Shown piece after piece: positions 24,209 through 34,690 of a stretch of 64,000 nucleotides of DNA. The stretch is from the NCBI GenBank assembly GCA_001939145.1, contig LSRX01000180.1, positions 452,651 to 516,650 on the forward strand, read 5' to 3'. The position numbers and the translations under genes are program-made. The notes under the pieces are model-generated. The model made no database searches. It was not told the DNA's origin and worked only from the letters and a program-made list of their open reading frames with translations. Position 1 is the stretch's first letter. Each line of letters opens with the position of its first letter. This DNA comes from Symbiodinium microadriaticum (lineage: Eukaryota; Sar; Dinophyceae; Suessiales; Symbiodiniaceae).

Positions 24209-24897
24209 ATGAGCATCCGTCAAAACTTCCGTACTTGTAGTTAAGAATACGGAGGTCGTGGAATGTCAGATTTGGCCAAATCCCTCGAAAAGCGAGTGGA
24301 CCCCGCCAAAAATGTGATACGGTCAACGAAGATTATCTGCTGTGTCATTTCAGAGCTGTGGCGTGGCTAGGCAATCGATACCCGATCGATGCCCTAATCG
24401 ATACCCACCAGATCGTTTTATGCGCCACTGCCCCATCTGATAGGATAATCATTGTTACTGTTGACTCACTTTTCGTGGTGTATAGTAGTGAGATGCCATT
24501 ACTATGACCAGTATAACTATTGCTACTTTTGCTTTACTAATCATACTATTCTTTGAATCTGACCAGAGTCAAGCGATACCCCACAGAGAAAATCGAGCAG
24601 AATCATCCATGACCAGGCCTGCAACAATAAGTTTTGACAAACGCTCATATATACATATATACAAATTATATAGATACATGTGTGCATGTACTGATACTAG
24701 ACGTGTCAGTTTACATGGATTTCCACTACCAAAGCTCCTTCTGCAGTCGCACGATCGTAGGGACTCAGGGGCCGGCAGGTTGCCGAGAGCCCCGGGCCAC
24801 GAATTTGGAATGACACTCAATTCGATAATCTCTCCTCAGAACTCAACAACGTGCATAATACCAAATCAGAACAAAGCCCCAATCTCTGCAACTGCAG

Positions 24898-25035
24898 CCT
24901 ACTAAGGAATTGACAGCTCTCATCGATGCTGAGCTCAAAGAGCGGATCTCTTTGGAAGAGCGCCTCAAGGCAATTCCCAAACGACCTCTAAGATGGCTGC
25001 GAAAAGACAGTAAAACTCCCGAAGTTCCGATCTAG
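24898..25035 (+). CDS. Candidate exon, coiled-coil-like
   Basis: After AACTGCAG the frame reads PTKELTALIDAELKERISLE and continues EERLKAIPKR to a stop at 25033. The peptide ELKERISLEERL resembles KLKERITLGAEL at 27271-27367. No family is recognised. Confidence 0.3.
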   Translation, partial: PTKELTALIDAELKERISLEERLKAIPKRPLRWLRKDSKTPEVPI

Positions 25036-25417
25036 GAGCTAGAACAGAGCTGCAGACCAGCGCCTTGCTGCATCTCAAGTAAAGTAAAAAGTCGACTATG
25101 TTAACAGCCAGGTCCTGGCAAATTGCAACTTAAAGGAGTCGGGTTTTATGCCATCCCAGACCCTGACCCTGTCGATGTCGCGGTGGAGTTACACCGCACA
25201 GTGTTTAAATTCGTCTAATGGAAACCTTCCCCCACAGTGCTGGGTTCTTCAGGTTTGAATAGGAAGGATGAGTCAGCCCACACAATTTCTCATCGCCGGG
25301 AGTTTCAGAAAAGCTCACTTGAACATGCCGTACGTCAGCACCTGCGGCACTTGACCAGGAACAGTGAAGCATGGGACTGTGTGGCCACCAGAGACACTAG
25401 GAGCACAAACCTCCACA

Positions 25418-25426
25418 GTAGGATCC
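25418..25426. repeat. 9-bp target-site duplication, left
   Basis: GTAGGATCC, identical to 27002-27010, directly abuts the left inverted repeat. Confidence 0.65.
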
Positions 25427-25449
25427 CGCCGCCCCCCCCCTATTTGCCC
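25427..25449 (+). repeat. Terminal inverted repeat, left
   Basis: CGCCG followed by nine C and TATTTGCCC. It is inverse to 26980-27001 over 17 continuous bases and lies 47 bp beyond the transposase stop. Confidence 0.7.
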
Positions 25450-25496
25450 GCACCCACATGCGAACTTGCTTTTTGTTCGGCAGTCAGACTTGAAGC

Positions 25497-26816
25497 TCAC
25501 TCCAGGATCCACTCGCATTTCTCATGCAAGAAGGCATCCTTGGGGGACATCTGGATTATGCCTTTCGAACAGTCCAACCTATACTCCTTCAAAGCTGCCA
25601 GAACTCGATCAAGGCCACACTGCCTATGCAGTGCAGCTGCAGCCATGGCCTGCACATTTTTCTGCAAACCCTTGGAACGAGTTCTTCCCAAATTCCCCAT
25701 TCGTCGCATCACTTTCTTGATGCACCCCACTGTGTTTTCGGCAGAGTTGTCACCAGCAGCTACTTTAAAGTAAAGCTTAGTCTGAGCAACTGCAGGTTTT
25801 TTGGAGCCCCGGCTCTTGCACTTCTTCTCCATCATTTGCCTCGTCCTAGCATCCAAGCTGCTCTTCAAGACTCTTGTAACGGGTGTGAACACTTTCTTCA
25901 TGTGGTTGACCCCATGCAAACTCGACTTGCCAGCATCACGAAGTGCTCCATGAAATGCCCGACCGCCATCTGGAGCTCCCAAAGTGCCTGCACCCATGGC
26001 ATCTTTGATGGGCTGATCCACTTCAGCCCTGGACTCGGCTCCCATGCCTCTGCCAGGCTTGGACACAGTGTTCGGCAATGCTTTGGCGATCCACTGCTTG
26101 GTGAATCTTCCTTTCAAGACCAGTGTCCGGCCCAGATGAATTTTCTGCGATGGAGTCTTGGCAACACCCATTCGACCAGAATCCGGCTCCACGATTTCGT
26201 CCTTGAACTGCACACTTCGGCTATATTTTGTTTCAGCATATGCCAAGGCAACCTTAATCTTCGTGTAGAAGTCGTCCACCTTGTGCTCTACTGAAGAAAG
26301 CGACTGTCCTGGCATACGCAACATTTGTATGGCTGAGTCGTTGCTAAGCTTGGCTCCGACAGTAAAGCATGTGCGAAGAAGCATGGCATAGTCGATGTCT
26401 GTGCCATTCGATGCAAATCCAAACAGTGGCGTGAAAGCAACTCGTGGCGCAGTCAAACGTGGTCGTTGGGAGCAGGAGCGATTTTGACATCGAAAAACAG
26501 ACCCATTCTTTTGCATGTCCTTCTTGCATTTCCAGCAGACAAAGCTCATGGACTTGGAAGTGGGACATACACCAGCCTTCGTGAGAAAAGCAAGAGCTTT
26601 CTTCTGACTCATTGAATGGACTTCCTGATATGTCATCTGGTCGAGGCCCCTTAGAGTGTTGCTACTCCTGCGAGGTGTCTTGGGTGTACCACTGTATGCC
26701 AATCCAAGATCAGTCTTGAATGCCGCATTAGTCTTCTGCTTATTGCCATAGGGCGCCTGGCTATCCTTCAAGACAGCAGGCCTTCGCAACTTTGCCTTCG
26801 TAGCAATTTTCCCCAT
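25497..26816 (-). CDS. IS1595 (ISXO2)/Merlin-like DDE transposase
   Basis: This is an uninterrupted 439-codon frame on the minus strand. The N-terminal 70 residues are basic. A zinc ribbon follows: C94-x2-C97, then C110-x4-C115. Next is the DDE-type core: D206 in VQFKDE, D283 in APDGGRAFHG (family style D-G-x-x-A-[YF]), a VNHMKKVF block at 303-310, and E360 in DNSAENTVGCIKK, which matches the family N-x-x-E-x6-K pattern. Spacings D206-D283 and D283-E360 are both 77 residues. It cuts and joins DNA at the element ends flanking it. The protein is somewhat longer than typical family members because of both tails. No intron is visible. Domestication is possible, but matching ends and flanking direct repeats favour a mobile copy. 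Confidence 0.75.
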   Translation of the reverse strand: MGKIATKAKLRRPAVLKDSQAPYGNKQKTNAAFKTDLGLAYSGTPKTPRRSSNTLRGLDQMTYQEVHSMSQKKALAFLTKAGVCPTSKSMSFVCWKCKKDMQKNGSVFRCQNRSCSQRPRLTAPRVAFTPLFGFASNGTDIDYAMLLRTCFTVGAKLSNDSAIQMLRMPGQSLSSVEHKVDDFYTKIKVALAYAETKYSRSVQFKDEIVEPDSGRMGVAKTPSQKIHLGRTLVLKGRFTKQWIAKALPNTVSKPGRGMGAESRAEVDQPIKDAMGAGTLGAPDGGRAFHGALRDAGKSSLHGVNHMKKVFTPVTRVLKSSLDARTRQMMEKKCKSRGSKKPAVAQTKLYFKVAAGDNSAENTVGCIKKVMRRMGNLGRTRSKGLQKNVQAMAAAALHRQCGLDRVLAALKEYRLDCSKGIIQMSPKDAFLHEKCEWILE

Positions 26817-26859
26817 TGCTGCGAGATATAAAGTAATATAAAGTTATTTATATGTAGAG

Positions 26860-26926
26860 AGACATATATATATACATATATACATGTATGTATATATGTA
26901 TGTATATATATATATACACATGTGTA
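26860..26926. repeat. (TA)/(CATA) microsatellite inside transposon 5' region
   Basis: An alternating TA, CATA and TGTA tract lies between the transposase start and the right inverted repeat. It probably expanded after insertion, or it belongs to the element. Confidence 0.8.
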
Positions 26927-26979
26927 GTGGCATAACCCCGCCCTTGAACAAGAAAGCGTTGGAGACAGCTTAGGGCTGT

Positions 26980-27001
26980 GGGCAAATAGGGGGGGGTGAG
27001 G
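26980..27001 (-). repeat. Terminal inverted repeat, right
   Basis: GGGCAAATA, eight G, then TGAGG; inverse of the left end over 17 bases. It lies 163 bp upstream of the transposase start. Confidence 0.7.
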
Positions 27002-27010
27002 GTAGGATCC
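27002..27010. repeat. 9-bp target-site duplication, right
   Basis: GTAGGATCC, identical to 25418-25426. Confidence 0.65.
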
Positions 27011-27156
27011 GCATAGCACCAGCGCACGGAAGAATCTCCTAGATGCACTTACCCGCAGTATGACAAAGACGTCACTAGACAGACCAGGGAACCAGAGGGG
27101 CCTCGCCCGGCTCCGCTGCAGAAGTCTAGACCCTCAGGGGCTATCTTAGGAGCCCT

Positions 27157-27265
27157 GATTTCCTGAAACTTCTCGGGGTCCTGCTTGTTGGGGTGTAAAC
27201 TGGGATCCCCGATTTTCTGAAACTTGCGAGGATCCGAATGACACTGATTTCCTGAAACTCTCACT
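27157..27265 (+). repeat. Three imperfect GATTTCCTGAAACT repeats
   Basis: GATTTCCTGAAACTTCTCGG at 27157, GATTTTCTGAAACTTGCGAG at 27211 and GATTTCCTGAAACTCTCAC at 27246 lie just upstream of a candidate exon. Spacing is 54 then 35 bp. Confidence 0.7.
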
Positions 27266-27270
27266 TCCAG

Positions 27271-27367
27271 GTACTCGAAGCTGACAAGCAAACCGAGCAG
27301 AAGAAGCTCAAAGAGCGCATCACCCTTGGGGCCGAGCTCACGGCTCGAATGGGCCGCTGGGCATCAG
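27271..27367 (+). CDS. Candidate 97-nt internal exon, coiled-coil-like
   Basis: The acceptor TCACTTCCAG and donor GTGTGC bound a frame reading VLEADKQTEQKKLKERITLG and then AELTARMGRWAS. The heptad pattern and the KLKERITL segment recall the block at 24898. Good splice signals; no known family. Confidence 0.35.
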
Positions 27368-28263
27368 GTGTGCTAGGAGGGTTTAAATTCTGGTGATGTA
27401 GAGGGTACTGTAGGGTAATAAAGAGCAATGGAGGGGAATAAACTGTCTTATAGGGTTGAAGAACACGTGTGTTTTGCTACCACAAAGTGTTCATTCGTCG
27501 GGTACATGTCGTGCAGGGCTTTGCGGTCACGACTGCTGCAAAACGACGGCTTTCCCAGATGAGAGAAGCCTGCTGCAATAGGTTTTGAAGCTTAAGTTTA
27601 TCTTGAGCAATTGCTGCACACCGAATGGGCCTCAGGGGTCGAAGTTACGATTTAAGATAGGATGGCCTCTGAGCAGCCTGAATCCCAGGCCAAGTTCGGC
27701 GAGTCTAAAAAAAAATGGTAACCCCGAAGCACGAGCCCACAACCCTGAGCCGGATTGTGATGTTTGGGGCTTTGGATTCAGTAGGGTTCGGAATCCTGAG
27801 CCTGTAAATCCGGCAGAACTTCGGCCGTGCTCTCCCAAGGCGCGCTGAAGCGCGCAATGGAGCCAGTCCGGACGCTGCTGCAAGGCCTCGGAGACGATTT
27901 CTCGCAGTTGGGAGGTTTCGGGCTTAGGATTTCGTGCCCAAAACCACACAGGGATTCCGTTATATACCCCGAACTACGGGTTCCTCATGAAGGACCCCTT
28001 TAGTAAGTTAGGGGATGACTAAGTCGTTTGTAAAGGGATTTCGAGTGCGCATGCCCTCGGATATCTGGAGCTCGGGCCGAACGCTTGGAGTCGAGCGCTC
28101 TGGGTTCATGCGTCTAGGGTTTAGGGTTCAAAACCGGGGATTAGGGTCTTTTGGGCTTGGCGAACGATTTTTGGGATTCAAGGTGTTTGGAGATCTTAGG
28201 GAATCTAGGGACTCCAGCATATTCCGTTCCATAGTCCTTCTATAATTATAGTATAACAATACA

Positions 28264-28298
28264 CCCAAAACTTTATTCTAACTTGCGAGGCCCCTTAA
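28264..28298 (+). repeat. Core of the MITE-like family (copy E)
   Basis: CCCAAAACTTTATTCTAAC followed by TTGCGAGGCCCCTTA matches the right half of the family. The preceding TATAATTATAGTATAAC resembles the interior of the other copies. Confidence 0.45.
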
Positions 28299-28732
28299 CG
28301 GGTGCTTCACACCCTGTTCAGGTGAGGATGGGCAGCACAAGGCACGGCTGTTGCATCTTCGTGCCACGACAGTGCTGAGGAGTTACAACAGGTCTTAAGG
28401 CTTAAGGCTCAGGGATGTTGAGCCAGATTCTTGGATTGAGGTTGAGCCCAGAAACTCAGCTTTGTTCCTGGACACCGCATGACATGCAACACCCGCAGTC
28501 TAAATCTATTGTACGGCCTGTTATCTGCCCGCTGTGGGGTAATGGCCAGCTTTTATCAGTCGGCAAATCGTCTTCTGTAGCCGTGAAAATAATCGTAAAC
28601 GTAAGTCCTGAACCATGGAATAAAAGTAGTGGCACCGTCATGCAGGAATGTGAGGAAAGGCGAGGCTGCACGTGTCGAGAGGGCAACATGATGCCCATAC
28701 GCATACAGCACATCTATGTACGTATACACACG

Positions 28733-29072
28733 CATACATACATACATACATACATACAGACAGACAGACAGACAGACAGACAGACCGACAGACGTACATA
28801 CATACACAATGTGCCAATGCAATACATGTGTACATAATTCTACATCCACATTCAATCAAGGATATGTGTATATGTCCGTCCGTCCGTCCGTCCGTCCGTC
28901 CGTCCGTTGGCCTGCCTGTGCCTGCATGCATGAATTGGGGGATGGAGCGATGTGTGCTGCATCATGCATGCACGTATGCAGGTCCTCCCTTCACTTCCTC
29001 GAGTGCTAGTGCCAAAAAGGTAGGTATGTATGTATGTATGTATGTATGTATGTATGTATGTATGTCTGTACG
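28733..29072. repeat. Tetranucleotide cluster with unit switches
   Basis: (CATA)n changes abruptly to (CAGA)n at about 28757-28790. After a spacer comes (CCGT)n at about 28875-28909, and after another spacer (GTAT)n at about 29021-29065. The first and last arrays are reverse complements of each other. Confidence 0.9.
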
Positions 29073-30540
29073 TATACAGGCATGACTGCAGTATGCATGT
29101 GTTCAGCTGTCTCCATATGGCTAGAAACCGACAGCCCCATCAGTCAACGTTCCCCTCCCGTAAATCCGAAGCTCCGTGTGCTTGGGCGCAGGCGGGCGGC
29201 GATCCCCAGATCTTTGGTTCAGTTGAGAAGTTGGGGAGCGTTTAGGGCTTAGGGTTCAAGAGCGTAGACTTGAGCCCAGTGATGCCCAGTGGCAAAAGCG
29301 GCTTAAGAGCGTTAGTCACAAGCCACTTGCAAGAAAGGGTTTTGTACACCCTACGCCCTGAACATCAAAATGGAAACCTTTCCATTTTTTCAGGGTCCTG
29401 AACATGTGCATCCTATTTTGTAAGTGTTTGCACTCGGGTTCTTTCTGGTGTGAACCTTCCAGCTAGCTTGTAGACCAGTGTTTGGCTCTGGGGGTTGGAG
29501 GTTTAAGGGTTTACGGCTCAAAATGCCTCTTCAAATCCCTGCCGCAAAGATTCCCAGCTGCAAAAAAACGCGCAAGGATTCAAGGGTTTCAGGCTACGTA
29601 TGTGGACAGATTGTAGGTCGGGTCGCGCTGGGGTGGGTTGGGCATTAGGCCAGCGCATGCCACAAGCCCTGCGTAGCACATGAACCGTCTCCGAGTTCGC
29701 CGTGCTTGAGTGTGTAGCTCCTGCCTGGCTGCCAGTGTCCTGTGTTGAACTGCTTGCCCGCCCTGTTTGGGCTGCCGCCGTTTATGTGTGCCATGCGGCA
29801 GAATGTCACTATTGATAGCATTTGGCAGACGAGCCAGTGTGTGCCCGAGTGCACTTCTTTTACCGGAGGGTTGCTCCCTGGCACCATTACTGTTTGCGGC
29901 ATGTTGTGCATCCAAACACCGTGCTTCCAGTGGCATGCTAGGTTTGTGTGCGGTAGGGTTGCATTTGTGCTTCTGCCACTTGCAGCGTGCGATTTCTTAT
30001 GACCCTGCCAAGAGCAGGGTCGAGGAGACCGCCCATACCACCCAAACCTGAAGCCGGTAACAACACTTTGAAAGAGATCACGGCCAGTGTCCGTACCATG
30101 ATCAGAACCACTGAGAAATGGCCGCGCACCCCAAATCCACTGAACCCGCAACCCTAGCTTCACGGGTTCAAAGCTTGAAGTGAAATTTCCGAATCCTTAA
30201 TCCACATCAGAAGAGAGAGGAACGCTTGAACCCTCAAAACTATACCGCAAAATCTAAAAGCACGAACCGAGAAGGGCGCAATCCACTGTACCCTAAACAC
30301 CTTATTATATTATAATGCCGTGGCATGAATTCTCGTTGGCACGCTCGGCAGCACACACATTTACCCTCTTGCCTGGCTCGTCCATGTGTGCCTGTCAAAA
30401 AGACCGGAAACTTTAAGCACTAAGCCCGAAACCCGGGTCATGCAAAAAGCTTCCCCTAAACCCTGAACCCCTTAAGCACGCCTGGCACAGCCCGCAAATG
30501 AGCGTCAAAAGCTCCCTAAACTGTAAACCGCCAAACTCAG

Positions 30541-30615
30541 GACGGCCGAAGGCGAAGAGAAGGTCGAGGAAAACCCAGCCAAGAAGCTGAAAGCCCCTCT
30601 GACGTTGCGATTCCA
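30541..30615 (+). CDS. Candidate short exon
   Basis: After CCAAACTCAG, one frame (starting at 30542) reads TAEGEEKVEENPAKKLKAPL, strongly charged like the other blocks. The 3' boundary near GATTCCAG is uncertain. Confidence 0.25.
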
Positions 30616-31380
30616 GGGTTTGGAATGCGGCGTTGGGGTTCAGGGGTCACCGTTTAGAAGAGTGTCGGAAGGGGTGGGGGCGCGCACGGAAGGAAGTGGT
30701 TTAAGATTTAAGATAGGTGTCATTGGACCGAGCTAAGCCCTAAACCCTTAACCCTGTCGCTGTTGTGATCGCTGTTGTGTCTTTTGGGACTTCAATCCAG
30801 GGCGAGTCTTGGCTCCCCAGCCCAAAACCTTAAGACCAGCAGTTAAATCAACAAAAACACTTCATTAAACCCTGCTCCTAAGCCCGTACGGGCTTAGGGG
30901 CTCAGACTTCTGCGGTTTTTCACTTGGAGATCTTGGGCCCGGAGGGAGTTGGGAGGTTGGTGGGTTATCTTTCTCGACAGTGACGAGATCATGGGGGCTG
31001 TAAAACTCCAAGTCCTCCAACCTCATGTGCCAGGACCACAGCCCGAGAAGTTAGATACTCAAGAATTTAGGGTAGGGTGCCGGGTCCAGAAATGTTGGGC
31101 TGTGATTATGATAGTGTTGGGGGTTGTGCCAGTATGAGTATGGCTTTCACTGTCATTAAGCTTAATGATTACGAATGTGCATCATATGAATATTACGTTG
31201 TTTGTTTTTTCTGGTCGAGACGTTTATGGTGTTCACGATCACGAATGATGATTACCATCATGATGGTGATGATTTTCGGGCTCTAGAACTGTGCTTACTA
31301 TGATGGTTATTGGAATTATAATTATCTTTGTCTGCATCAGATTTGACTTAATGCCTAACATATCTGTGTGTATGTAATTA

Positions 31381-31612
31381 TGTAGGTAGGTAGGCAGGCA
31401 GGTAGGCAGGCAGGCAGGTAGGTGGGTGGGTGGGTGGNNNNNNNNGGTGGGTAGGTATGTAGGTGGGTAGGTGGGTAGGTGGGTAGGTGGGTAGGTGGGT
31501 AGGTGGGTAGGTGGGTATGTGGGTAGGTGGGTAGGTAGGTAGGTAGGTAGGCAGGTAGGTAGGTAGGTAGGTAGGTAGGCAGGCATATTAGGTAGGTAGG
31601 TAGGTAGGCATG
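31381..31612. repeat. (GGTA)n array with small gap
   Basis: A long array of GGTA/GGCA/GGTG units is interrupted by 8 N at 31438-31445. Unit variants alternate in blocks (GTGGGTAG higher-order period near 31460-31530). Confidence 0.9.
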
Positions 31613-32349
31613 CATGCATAAGTGTACATATGCACATGTTGGAGTGCAAGCTCAAAGAACGATCCAAAATCTGCACATAACGCCTCAACGACTGGACAGA
31701 ACGAAGCGGCCAAGGAATCTGACACCAAAGAGGCCTGATGGTGACTTGGACAGGAGATGTCCCGGTGTTTAGGATGCAGTGTTTTTAAGGGCAGGAAAGC
31801 ACGTCCAGAAACTGCGCACCAGGACTGGTTGGGGCCGAGTGCTCTTTCATGCACATCCTAACATTCGATACGAAGTAGAGTGTCTCGGTTTGGGTCGGGG
31901 GCAGGCCGGCCACTGAGTATATTGCTGAGGTCCGCCTGTGCAGCCGAACCTATGGGCGAAAACCTTTGCGCAGAAAAGCCGTGCACTGTGCTTTGCCGCT
32001 GTAGACGACTGATGTGTTCTAGCTGCAGCTGAGTCAGCTACATGTGGACCCGAAACCGGGCGAATTATGCTGTGTTGCGCTCACCAGTTTGTCCCGAATT
32101 CATCCAGAGCTTTTGAGGTTTCGTTTGCGGGGTTTCATCACAGCAGTCCTGATCCTCTCATAGCCAGAAATCACCCAATTCGGATGAGGGCTTGACAGTT
32201 GAATGCACAGAGTAATCCGAAAGGGTCTGGCCATAATTGCAACAGGACCCAAGATTCTTTCCTTCATGGATAAAATATAGGTGCGGCACAGGCCACATTT
32301 AGAATTTTGCAGCTAGAGCTGCACGTGGCAAATGTTTGCCTATGTATAC

Positions 32350-32445
32350 CCGTCCATCTATCTATCTACCTACCTATCTACCTATCTAGACAGTTATCTA
32401 TCTTTTTTCTGGCTGATCTAGCTATCTGTCTATACACATGTTTAC
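32350..32445. repeat. (CTAT)n/(CTAC)n microsatellite
   Basis: Units of CTAT and CTAC are mixed, with ATAC/ATAT-type sequence following to about 32515. Confidence 0.8.
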
Positions 32446-33792
32446 TTGTGTACATACACAGGTATAGTATACATATACAGATACATGTGTATGTACATAT
32501 AGATATATACATGTGCACAAACTCGCGTTCACTCGTGCCAGACATCGGCATCTTGCAGATTTGGTAGTGTTCCGTTTATGAAACTTCCTAAACCCTTGGG
32601 AAGGCAGAGCGCATGCGAACAGAGACAGCAGATCTGGAAGCTGCGAGGTGCAAGACGGGTGCAAAAGAGCCCTTACGCCACCATAGCCTGCCCATTTTGA
32701 TAGCCCCACAGTTAAGGTTTCTAATAGGTTATTGTAGTTTAAATAGGTGTCTCAGATACCAGCAGGTGAATGTTTGCCCGAACTGACTGCGTCAGGCCAT
32801 GGTAATTTGTGTTGCAGTCGTTGAGATTGTGGACGTGTGTGGGCGCTCCGTCACGAGTGCTGAGGGTTCGCAGTTGGCCGAGTGTCGGCAGCGTAAACGA
32901 TGTGGCTGGATCTTTCCAGGGCCTAAAGGCCTAAACTGTCAGGGATGCTTTCAGATGCTGAAGCTTGGGTCATCATACGCGGCTCCAGTCGCTACGATTG
33001 CTACCCCAGCTATAATTAGGCAGGTCGGAGCAGAAGTTGTGTAACAATCCTGTTTCCAGACCCAGTTCATGGTCTGGCAGAGTGCGAAGGTGGCATCCGA
33101 GTTTACGACTTGCATTCTGGTACCCCGAACCCGACATTACAAAGGCAGCATCTTACTGTTGAGATGCTCGCTCGCAGGATTGTCCTCTCTTGTTGCCATC
33201 CAGCTAGCCGCGTGCCAGGCGAGCTGCGCAGCGCGAGTTGGCTGAGCTTCGCCGACAGGCAGGAGCGGAGTCGGTGAGGTCGGCATTGACCCACAGGAGG
33301 AAGAGGTTTTGAAGGGCGCAGGAACTTGATGAACAACTGCAGTAGTGAGGTTGCTCTTGTCTGGTGCCGAGTGTCTGCTTTGGGAAGACGTAGGTTTGTT
33401 GTTTTCAGTTTCAGAAGGGAGGATTTGTCGATGCATCGTCCCACTCCTGCAGTCCATGGTTTGTTCCTGTTGATTTTGAGGTACTGCAGAAGCTTCTCCT
33501 TTGAAATGAAAGCCATGTGCGCTTGACTACTGTAGCGGTGCATTGGCTGACGCGTTTGCGGAGCCTTCGGTCAGATTGCAATTTTTAAATTTAAGTGTAG
33601 ATCGACTTCTGGACACTATCTCACGTCGACATGCATAAGTTTAACCTGCTACTGGCACAGTTGTTTTCTCAAGCTGATCAACATTCATTCGCCTTGCTTG
33701 GCCTCACCATCAAGCCTGAAACCATTAAAGAAGGCTGAGAGATGTACTAGCTACCAGCTGCCTCCATTGAGAAGACTGCTTTCGCAATTGAG

Positions 33793-33874
33793 GAACGCTG
33801 CATGTCCTGCTCCCCTCGAGGCCGAACGGTGGGCAGCCGAACGTGGGGAGCTGGAGGCTGTGTGTGCGCTACAG
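33793..33874 (+). CDS. Candidate exon, helix-rich
   Basis: The open block contains LEAERWAAERGELEAVCALQ, bounded upstream by CAATTGAG and downstream by a GT in CTACAG-GTTCTA. The composition is like the other coiled-coil-type blocks. Confidence 0.25.
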
Positions 33875-34241
33875 GTTCTACTTTGTTTCGTTCTCAGCTG
33901 TCCGCACATCTCAAAGCGCTTATCCCCTTAAACCTTAAAACCCTGATTGAGTCTGGAAGCTCGGGGCCCCTAATGAAGCGGAACGCGGTCGAGTTGCTGC
34001 TGATGTAAATGACTACGCACGCGGCAAAACTGTGTGGATTTCCAGCTCTAGTTTGAATCTCACCAAAGACGGCTCTTGGAACCTTGGCCGGCTTCCACCT
34101 GAGAGTTCGCTCCAGTGAATGACATTTGCATCATCTGTCCAGCAGGATTTCAGAATGCAGTGCCCCTAGACAAAAGTTAGAACAGATAATGAACCACCTA
34201 GTAAGGTCGTAAGGCCTACACTCCAGAGCCCAAGCCCACAG

Positions 34242-34319
34242 GCGGACTCTGCTCGCCTGCAGGCCGCGAAGGAGGCGAATCAATTGCTGAAGTACATGGG
34301 TTCGAAAGACGTTCGATGA
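34242..34319 (+). CDS. Candidate exon
   Basis: After AGCCCACAG the frame reads ADSARLQAAKEANQLLKYMG and ends SKDVR-stop. The helical, Ala/Gln/Lys-rich pattern matches neighbouring blocks. The stop suggests a last exon or wrong phase. Confidence 0.25.
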   Translation, partial: ADSARLQAAKEANQLLKYMGSKDVR

Positions 34320-34411
34320 GAGCTTCTACACACATCACTCATGCAGGTTCTCCTCGATCTGATTAAGGGGGCATGCTCCTGCTGGTATCCAGCTGAAGCG
34401 GGTTGTTGCAG

Positions 34412-34690
34412 ACATTGGCTGAAATCGCAGCAGCAGGCTTGCTCCAGACAGACGAAGGTGAGCATCGTACCAAAACTGATCAAAGCTGATCTACGCTGTC
34501 GCTAGCAACCTGGGCAAGAGCAGCTCTCACAAGCAGACGCAAACGGCACCACCCCAACAGCAGCGGCAGCACCCCACCTCGGCCACTCCTACCAGGAACA
34601 GACAAACGACGGTGCAGAAACAGCAGCTGGGCTCATGCCGCAGCCGTCGCCGAAGAAACCGCATCAATTTGTTGGAGAGTTGGTTGGTTC
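34412..34690 (+). CDS. Candidate exon pair around a 48-nt intron
   Basis: The block 34412-34457 follows TTGTTGCAG and is followed by GTGAGC. The next AG is in CGCTAG at 34501-34505, leaving a possible 48-nt intron. The downstream block from 34506 reads QPGQEQLSQADANGTTPTAA in one frame, a Gln/Ala/Pro-rich disordered style, and stays open to about 34763. Two phases are possible for the first block (TLAEIAAAGLLQTDE or QQQACSRQTK); only the second keeps phase with the downstream frame. Confidence 0.3.

Larger units (their letters stand above)
25418..27010 (-). mobile_element. Complete IS1595/Merlin-type DNA transposon
   Basis: An intact transposase gene lies between inverted ends. Left, 25427-25449, is five bases, nine C, then TATTTGCCC. 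Right, 26980-27001, read inversely is five bases, eight C, then TATTTGCCC. The shared inverted core is CCCCCCCCTATTTGCCC. Immediately outside, GTAGGATCC is present as a direct repeat at 25418-25426 and 27002-27010. A 9-bp duplication fits the 8-9 bp known for Merlin/IS1016-type elements. The element itself is about 1575 bp. Intact frame, ends and duplication suggest recent mobility. Confidence 0.75.
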
